Part shown: positions 59,613 through 64,000 of the stretch, piece after piece | Layout: each line of letters begins with the position of its first letter | Position numbering within the stretch: position 1 is the first letter of the stretch | Assembly (NCBI RefSeq): GCF_004118675.1 | Contig: NZ_SDHZ01000001.1 | Coordinates: 2,480,001 to 2,544,000, forward strand | DNA: 64,000 nt | Direction of reading: 5' to 3' | From: Filimonas effusa | GTDB taxonomy: Bacteria; Bacteroidota; Bacteroidia; Chitinophagales; Chitinophagaceae | Made by a program: the position numbers and the translations under genes | Notes under the pieces: generated by a model | Told to the model about the DNA's origin: nothing | Database searches by the model: none | Seen by the model: only the letters and a program-made list of their open reading frames with translations

Positions 59613-60464
59613 CTAGGGCAAAAGCCTGGCTTTCAAAACAACTTTATGTTTAATGTCAAGAAACAGCATTCGCCCTCCTTTCTCTTCGCCTATCTGTATT
59701 ACAAGATGTTGATCGTCAGGAACGCTAAATTGGGGTAACCCTATTGATATGATTTTAGACTGATGACCGGATAAGCCCAGGCTGCTATCGAGGTATAACG
59801 GCTTCAGTTCTGTTTCCTGCTGAGTTGTTCTTTTGGCCTGCTTATTATCTTTCAGAAAAAAACGAATCAACTTAGGTTGGAATGATAACAATGTATTATT
59901 CTTTTCTTCAAGAGTGAACCACAAAAGCCCGTTACTAACATAGATGCTTTTTAGAGTAAGACTTATCCCGTTGTTTGAAACTTTCTTACGTATAAAATTT
60001 TTGGCTTGCTTACTCTTTGATGCCTCTAATTGTAAAGTCCACTCATCTACAGGTGAACCGTCCAGTTTAATTCGTTTTTCGGTTACTGCGGCAGCTTCGG
60101 AGCTGAAAGAATAACTTCGCAGAAAAGGGCTTTCAGTATAAATAACTTTGAAGTAATATAATTTTCCATCGCTTGTTATGACGCTTAGATTAGTTTCTTC
60201 CATTTCCTTTGTCGCAGCCTTAATTTGAAGAACGTTATCGGCTCCCTTTGCCTTTTGCGCCAATAGGCTTCCACTACCTCTGTCAACACTTTTAATGCCG
60301 AAGGGAAACACCAAATTGGTTGTTTTATTGAATGTGACCCATATGGGTAATTCTGATATTTCGTGATAAACAGGTTGATTGTCGAAAGACTGTGCAAAAG
60401 ACGTAGCACTTAAAATTGAGAATATCAACACTAAAATGGAAAGGATGACAGTTTTCTGTTTCAT
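59613..60464 (-). CDS. traN: Conjugative transposon protein TraN (DUF4138)
   Basis: 283 aa with signal peptide MKQKTVILSILVLIFSILSATSFAQ. YHEISELPIWVTFNKTTNLVFPFGIKSVDRGSG is the conserved opening of Bacteroidetes TraN (VirB9-like, DUF4138), with a beta-rich C-terminal half. It acts at the periplasm/outer membrane in the mating channel. It follows traM by 28 bp in the usual J-K-L-M-N order. Confidence 0.93.
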   Translation of the reverse strand: MKQKTVILSILVLIFSILSATSFAQSFDNQPVYHEISELPIWVTFNKTTNLVFPFGIKSVDRGSGSLLAQKAKGADNVLQIKAATKEMEETNLSVITSDGKLYYFKVIYTESPFLRSYSFSSEAAAVTEKRIKLDGSPVDEWTLQLEASKSKQAKNFIRKKVSNNGISLTLKSIYVSNGLLWFTLEEKNNTLLSFQPKLIRFFLKDNKQAKRTTQQETELKPLYLDSSLGLSGHQSKIISIGLPQFSVPDDQHLVIQIGEEKGGRMLFLDIKHKVVLKARLLP

Positions 60465-60492
60465 GACTTCTATTGTTTATTATTAGTAATAT

Positions 60493-61833
60493 TTACTTGC
60501 TGTTACCATCTCTTAACAGGACTGAATACCCTGCTTTCACAGTAACTTTCACCAGTTTAACTTTCTTGCTTAGCAGATTTTTTGCAGCTTCGATGCCAGC
60601 ACCAGCAGCCTGCGCACCTATTGAGGGATCTAAAGAGGATAAACCGAGGCTTTGTATAGTTCTATCTGTAGACTGCTTCATAACATCCCTTGTAATAGTT
60701 CCCGGCATGTACATCCCTTCCATTCCATCCATATCATACACGGATAAGGCAACTGGAAAAATGGTATTGTTATAGCCAATAGTTTTAATATTAACGAGCA
60801 GTCTTTCACCATTGAGTGAAACTATACCATACACAAAGTGACCTGCGGGAATATGTACCCCATTAATGAATACATCATTTGTTAATCTTAATTTTAGCGT
60901 AGCGCCAGAAACGATAGTTTGAGTTTCATGGACTACAGCTTCAATTGCATTCAAGACCGCGTTATCTGCTCTTTCACCATCTTCCAATGAGTAGAACCGG
61001 CTTCTCTGTATAGCGGTTCTAACAGTATAAATAATACTATCGGTATTATGGATAGTGTCATTATTATTACCTACAAAACGCGGTGCTAAGAGAGTTACAT
61101 TGTTCTCTTGCTGTGTTTGCACAGGGAAGACCTGGCCTTTATGGTTGGCTGAATTTTCTCTCAGCTTTTCTTCGATTCGTTCGGGATGCTGAATATCTAA
61201 GATGCGTTCAAGCATACCATTGAGTTGGGTTATTTCCGGATCGTCCTCTTTTTCACTTTTCATAGCTAACATCATACTTTCCAAACGGTCTACCTCTGGT
61301 TTGCTGATTGCAGAAGGAGAGGTCAGACTAATGCTTTCCTGCTGTTTAGAACCGTTAATTTGACTACTCGTTGTGCTGTTAGCTAATTCTTTGTTTAATT
61401 GTTCAATCTTTCTGTACACCTTAGTAGCATTTTCATCTGCTACAGATTTATTTTTCGGAGCAGGATCGTTAGAGAAACGACTTCCATTTTCTTTTTCATG
61501 GCCCATTATCAACCCACTATCCAGGATATTAGACTGTTTTTTAAAATAGGGATCGCTCTTTAATTGATCTTTCCACCTGGCAGAATCTTTGTCAGCGGCT
61601 GCATAAAAGCTCAATTTATTCCATGCCTTATCTTCTTTCAACTTTGCTTCGGGAAGATCCATATTCAGCCCTTTTTTAGTATCTGACTGCGCAACAGCTG
61701 TAGAGGAACTTCCTAATATCCCAACAGACCACAGTAATAATGTCAAAAAGGGATAGATGATAATAGGAATCGCCATTAGAAATTTGTACTGCCTACTTTC
61801 TTTCGATTCCTGTTTAATCTCATTTACTTTCAT
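60493..61833 (-). CDS. traM: Conjugative transposon protein TraM
   Basis: 446 aa. One N-terminal transmembrane helix (~20-42, FLMAIPIIIYPFLTLLLWSVG), then a long polar linker (~50-255), then the conserved C-terminal domain starting near 290 (AVVHETQTIVSGATLKLRLTNDVFINGVHIPAGHFVYGIVSL) as in VirB10-like TraM proteins. It spans the envelope as part of the type IV secretion core. It lies 6 bp after traL. Confidence 0.93.
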   Translation of the reverse strand: MKVNEIKQESKESRQYKFLMAIPIIIYPFLTLLLWSVGILGSSSTAVAQSDTKKGLNMDLPEAKLKEDKAWNKLSFYAAADKDSARWKDQLKSDPYFKKQSNILDSGLIMGHEKENGSRFSNDPAPKNKSVADENATKVYRKIEQLNKELANSTTSSQINGSKQQESISLTSPSAISKPEVDRLESMMLAMKSEKEDDPEITQLNGMLERILDIQHPERIEEKLRENSANHKGQVFPVQTQQENNVTLLAPRFVGNNNDTIHNTDSIIYTVRTAIQRSRFYSLEDGERADNAVLNAIEAVVHETQTIVSGATLKLRLTNDVFINGVHIPAGHFVYGIVSLNGERLLVNIKTIGYNNTIFPVALSVYDMDGMEGMYMPGTITRDVMKQSTDRTIQSLGLSSLDPSIGAQAAGAGIEAAKNLLSKKVKLVKVTVKAGYSVLLRDGNSK

Positions 61834-61839
61834 TGATAA

Positions 61840-62301
61840 TTATTTTTTAATTGAGTGAATAGAATAAAGCACTGAATTGAGGCTATCTACCAATCCTGGT
61901 CTTGCCTGAACAATACTGTCATATTTAACTTGACCGCTTGCCGAATGCGTGAGGCTATCCAAATAGTTATTGAAGGATAGTATTCTTTGAAAAGTGGGCG
62001 AATCTTTATTGCTGTAACGAATACTTGTTAGAGTATCTAAATGCTTAGGAATGACGATAGGTGTTATGTTAATGATCTTATCATTGCCTTTGAAGGAATT
62101 TAAAACGACATATAAGACACTTCCGCTATACAATAGGCAAAAGGAACACAGACATATCATTAATGTTTTTTTACCACATCCTTCCGTTTTGAGTTGCAGC
62201 ATCTTTGCCCACTTCCTATACTGCTTATTTACTAATTCCTCCAATCTTGAAACAATAGTAAATCGCGGCACTTGCTGCCTGGACTTTTTGAATAATCGCA
62301 T
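61840..62301 (-). CDS. TraL-like small membrane protein of the conjugation cluster
   Basis: 153 aa. One transmembrane helix (~47-68, MICLCSFCLLYSGSVLYVVLN) after a basic cytoplasmic N-terminus, and a periplasmic tail rich in Ser and Asn. Family identity comes from position between TraK and TraM, where Bacteroidetes elements carry a small TraL protein; I see no diagnostic sequence motif. Gaps are 16 bp to traK and 6 bp to traM. Confidence 0.65.
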   Translation of the reverse strand: MRLFKKSRQQVPRFTIVSRLEELVNKQYRKWAKMLQLKTEGCGKKTLMICLCSFCLLYSGSVLYVVLNSFKGNDKIINITPIVIPKHLDTLTSIRYSNKDSPTFQRILSFNNYLDSLTHSASGQVKYDSIVQARPGLVDSLNSVLYSIHSIKK

Positions 62302-62317
62302 ATAAATTAGGTTATGA

Positions 62318-62935
62318 TTAACGGGCTTCTGTTTTAATATCCCTGTTCTGAAGAGTGATCCAACGCTCGATTAGAAAACCGTGGGGGTTATTATCGCTTC
62401 TACTTACATTGCGAAGCTGGCCTTCCGTTATTAGGTTACGCAAAACAATACTCGTAGGACGTGTAATCTTCTGTGTCGCAAAACAGCGGAACGAATAAGG
62501 ATATTGATCCATGTTGATAGAAACACTATCAACTGTCAACTGCTGGCTGACATTCCCGGAAATTATGTTTGTATAATAATTTGCCTCTTTTAGATCTTCA
62601 TATTGCTTTTTAGCACTACCGTCCGCTAAATAGAGCGCTTTTGTAATGTTTCCTTGTATTACTTTTTCGTCAGGATCAAGGGTGAAGAATAAAGTATGAA
62701 ATGTCTTAACATGATCTCGTGCTTCAACAGGAATATTGTCTTTTCTTTCTGCGGCGATGGCTTCCAATGCTTTGCCATTCATTAAAACATATATTCTGTT
62801 TTGTGCTTTGTTTGCCACTTCATAACCTTTAAAAACCGTCAGTCCGCAGATTATTAAACACATCGCAATAACACAGAGCATAAATAACCGCATTGCTCTA
62901 AAGGCGCTATCAATTGATTTGAATTTCGTAAACAT
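62318..62935 (-). CDS. traK: Conjugative transposon protein TraK (VirB8-like)
   Basis: 205 aa. MFTKFKSIDSAFRAMRLFMLCVIAMCLIICGL is the typical TraK start: a short basic cytoplasmic part then one transmembrane helix. The periplasmic domain includes VEARDHVKTFHTLFFTLDPDE, characteristic of the family. It is part of the inner-membrane platform of the mating apparatus. The gene lies 19 bp after traJ. Confidence 0.93.
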   Translation of the reverse strand: MFTKFKSIDSAFRAMRLFMLCVIAMCLIICGLTVFKGYEVANKAQNRIYVLMNGKALEAIAAERKDNIPVEARDHVKTFHTLFFTLDPDEKVIQGNITKALYLADGSAKKQYEDLKEANYYTNIISGNVSQQLTVDSVSINMDQYPYSFRCFATQKITRPTSIVLRNLITEGQLRNVSRSDNNPHGFLIERWITLQNRDIKTEAR

Positions 62936-62954
62936 GATTTAATTATTTATGACC

Positions 62955-64000
62955 TTAACTAACTTTGCCGTCCGTTTGATCTCCTTTTAACTTGTCATAC
63001 ATATAGGCCCCTCCATATCCCAATCCATATCCTATTCCTGATGCAGCATTATCATAAATGCTTTTGCCATTATCCCCGGCAATCATGTTGTTTAGCTTTT
63101 GCGCTCCATTTTCAGCCATATTGCCGATTGCGTTTGTGCCGCTTACCGCTGCCCCAACCGCAGCACCAGCCACGCCAGCCGCAGCACCGGCAGCTGCGCC
63201 AGCTAGTGCAGTAGTCTTTCCTGTTAAAGCATCGCCACCGCCCACATGAATGATCTGTCCTGCAATGGATGGAACAGTGAGGTATCCTACGATACCTATT
63301 ATCATAAAGATTAAATAGCCTGCATCTGTTCGACTAAAGAAGGTATCACCTGACTGGTTTACCTGGGATATATCTAGCTTTAGCATATTCTCCTGAATCT
63401 TCCCGATCACTGCGCCAAATATGTTTGCAACAGGCAACCACAGGAATACGTTTAGATAACGGGCTATCCAATGTTTCAACGTGTGGTGGAAGCCATCGAA
63501 AACACTGATCCCAAATGCCAGTGGGCCAAGAATTGCTAGGATTATGAGGTTAAACGTCCGCATTGTATTAATGCAGAGGGAAGCGGCTGCAAAAAGAACC
63601 TGTAAGACTTCTGCCATGAATGCCTTGATAGAATTACGGAAATTGTAGCTTGCTTTTGCCATTGCAAACTTTATATCATTACCTATACTGGAGAATAGAC
63701 CATCGTGAGCGCTTCCTTCTGTATCGTCGGGGTGAGTGTATTTATACCATTTGTCTATATCTCCCTGACCGTTTTCACCGACATACATTTCATAATAATC
63801 ACTATTCTTTACGGCCTCTTCCTTTTGTTTCAGTAATTCTGTTATAGCCTGATCTGAATTTTGTACTAAAGCTGCTGTGCCGGAGACTGTCGGTTTCATT
63901 ACACCGTTGATAACTCCAATAACTGCTGTTGGAAATAAAATAACAGCCATACCAATAACGAAGGGCCGGAATAACGGATAGAAGTCAATAGCTTCAGCTC
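62955..64000 (-). CDS. traJ: Conjugative transposon protein TraJ (N-terminus beyond right edge)
   Basis: The frame is open to the window edge: codons before the internal ATG at 63950 read ...AEAIDFYPLFRPFVIG, typical TraJ sequence, so the gene extends to the right and that ATG is not the start. At least 348 residues are visible, with several membrane helices (NLIILAILGPLAFGISVFDGFH; YLIFMIIGIVGYLTVPSIAGQII). A low-complexity Ala/Gly segment (residues ~250-270 of the visible part) is normal for TraJ C-termini. It is the VirB6-like polytopic channel component. Confidence 0.9.
   Translation of the reverse strand, partial: AEAIDFYPLFRPFVIGMAVILFPTAVIGVINGVMKPTVSGTAALVQNSDQAITELLKQKEEAVKNSDYYEMYVGENGQGDIDKWYKYTHPDDTEGSAHDGLFSSIGNDIKFAMAKASYNFRNSIKAFMAEVLQVLFAAASLCINTMRTFNLIILAILGPLAFGISVFDGFHHTLKHWIARYLNVFLWLPVANIFGAVIGKIQENMLKLDISQVNQSGDTFFSRTDAGYLIFMIIGIVGYLTVPSIAGQIIHVGGGDALTGKTTALAGAAAGAAAGVAGAAVGAAVSGTNAIGNMAENGAQKLNNMIAGDNGKSIYDNAASGIGYGLGYGGAYMYDKLKGDQTDGKVS

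Noticed and set aside
63150-63230. Ala/Gly-rich repeat-like stretch near the TraJ C-terminus as a special repeat.
   Set aside because: Low-complexity Ala/Gly tails are ordinary for TraJ proteins; no regular period is present.
1-64000. CRISPR arrays, IS elements, tRNA and rRNA genes.
   Set aside because: No regularly spaced repeats, transposase genes with inverted repeats, or cloverleaf-type genes other than the tmRNA were seen.

Overview
The window is a chromosomal segment of a Bacteroidota bacterium, most likely of the family Chitinophagaceae (Chitinophaga-like). The signs are two SusC/SusD pairs, an ECF sigma/FecR pair feeding an STN-type SusC, TAnnTTTG promoter elements, a Bacteroidota-type tmRNA tag ending in AMAA, and a Bacteroidetes-type conjugative tra cluster (TraJ-K-L-M-N). 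All identifications come from reading the sequence; no database search was run.

Layout. 1-6.2 kb is housekeeping and metabolism: an edge-truncated lipoprotein, a HAD phosphatase, a SIMPL-domain protein, a PlsC-type acyltransferase, an acyl-CoA thioesterase, galT, a 61-aa protein and a secreted nucleotide pyrophosphatase-like enzyme. 6.4-15.4 kb is a signal-transducing uptake locus: ECF sigma factor, FecR anti-sigma factor, STN-SusC, SusD and a TlpA-type thioredoxin. A two-gene cassette on the opposite strand is wedged between the sigma and FecR genes.

15.6-42.3 kb is a large polysaccharide utilisation locus (PUL) on the minus strand: SusC, SusD, a DUF5017-like lipoprotein, a sodium:solute symporter, three large exported proteins that are paralogous to one another and fit no family I recognise, an SGNH esterase, GH3, GH97 and GH2 glycosidases, and a large FAD-dependent oxidoreductase without a signal peptide. 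A divergent LacI-family regulator (42.6 kb) sits beside it. A 34-bp block of two inverted repeats occurs twice, matching at 30 of 34 positions: once between the regulator and susC, and once in front of GH97 at the only sizeable gap inside the cluster. The PUL therefore looks like two transcription units under one regulator.

43.7-54.5 kb holds a CPA2 antiporter, a GAF/PAS-like protein, an overlapping HipA-like/DUF3037 pair, a class C beta-lactamase-like hydrolase, a DoxX protein, a Tat-exported aldo/keto reductase and the anaerobic ribonucleotide reductase pair nrdD/nrdG. A protein of unknown function and ssrA (tmRNA) follow.

From the 3' end of ssrA (about 56.07 kb) to the right edge lies one end of an integrative conjugative element. 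A large serine recombinase, whose last 12 codons are antisense to the tmRNA 3' end, is followed by small accessory genes, a winged-helix-like protein, two genes sharing a duplicated domain, and traN, traM, traL, traK and a truncated traJ. The strongest leads are the three-paralog family with its LacI regulon and the recombinase/tmRNA junction.
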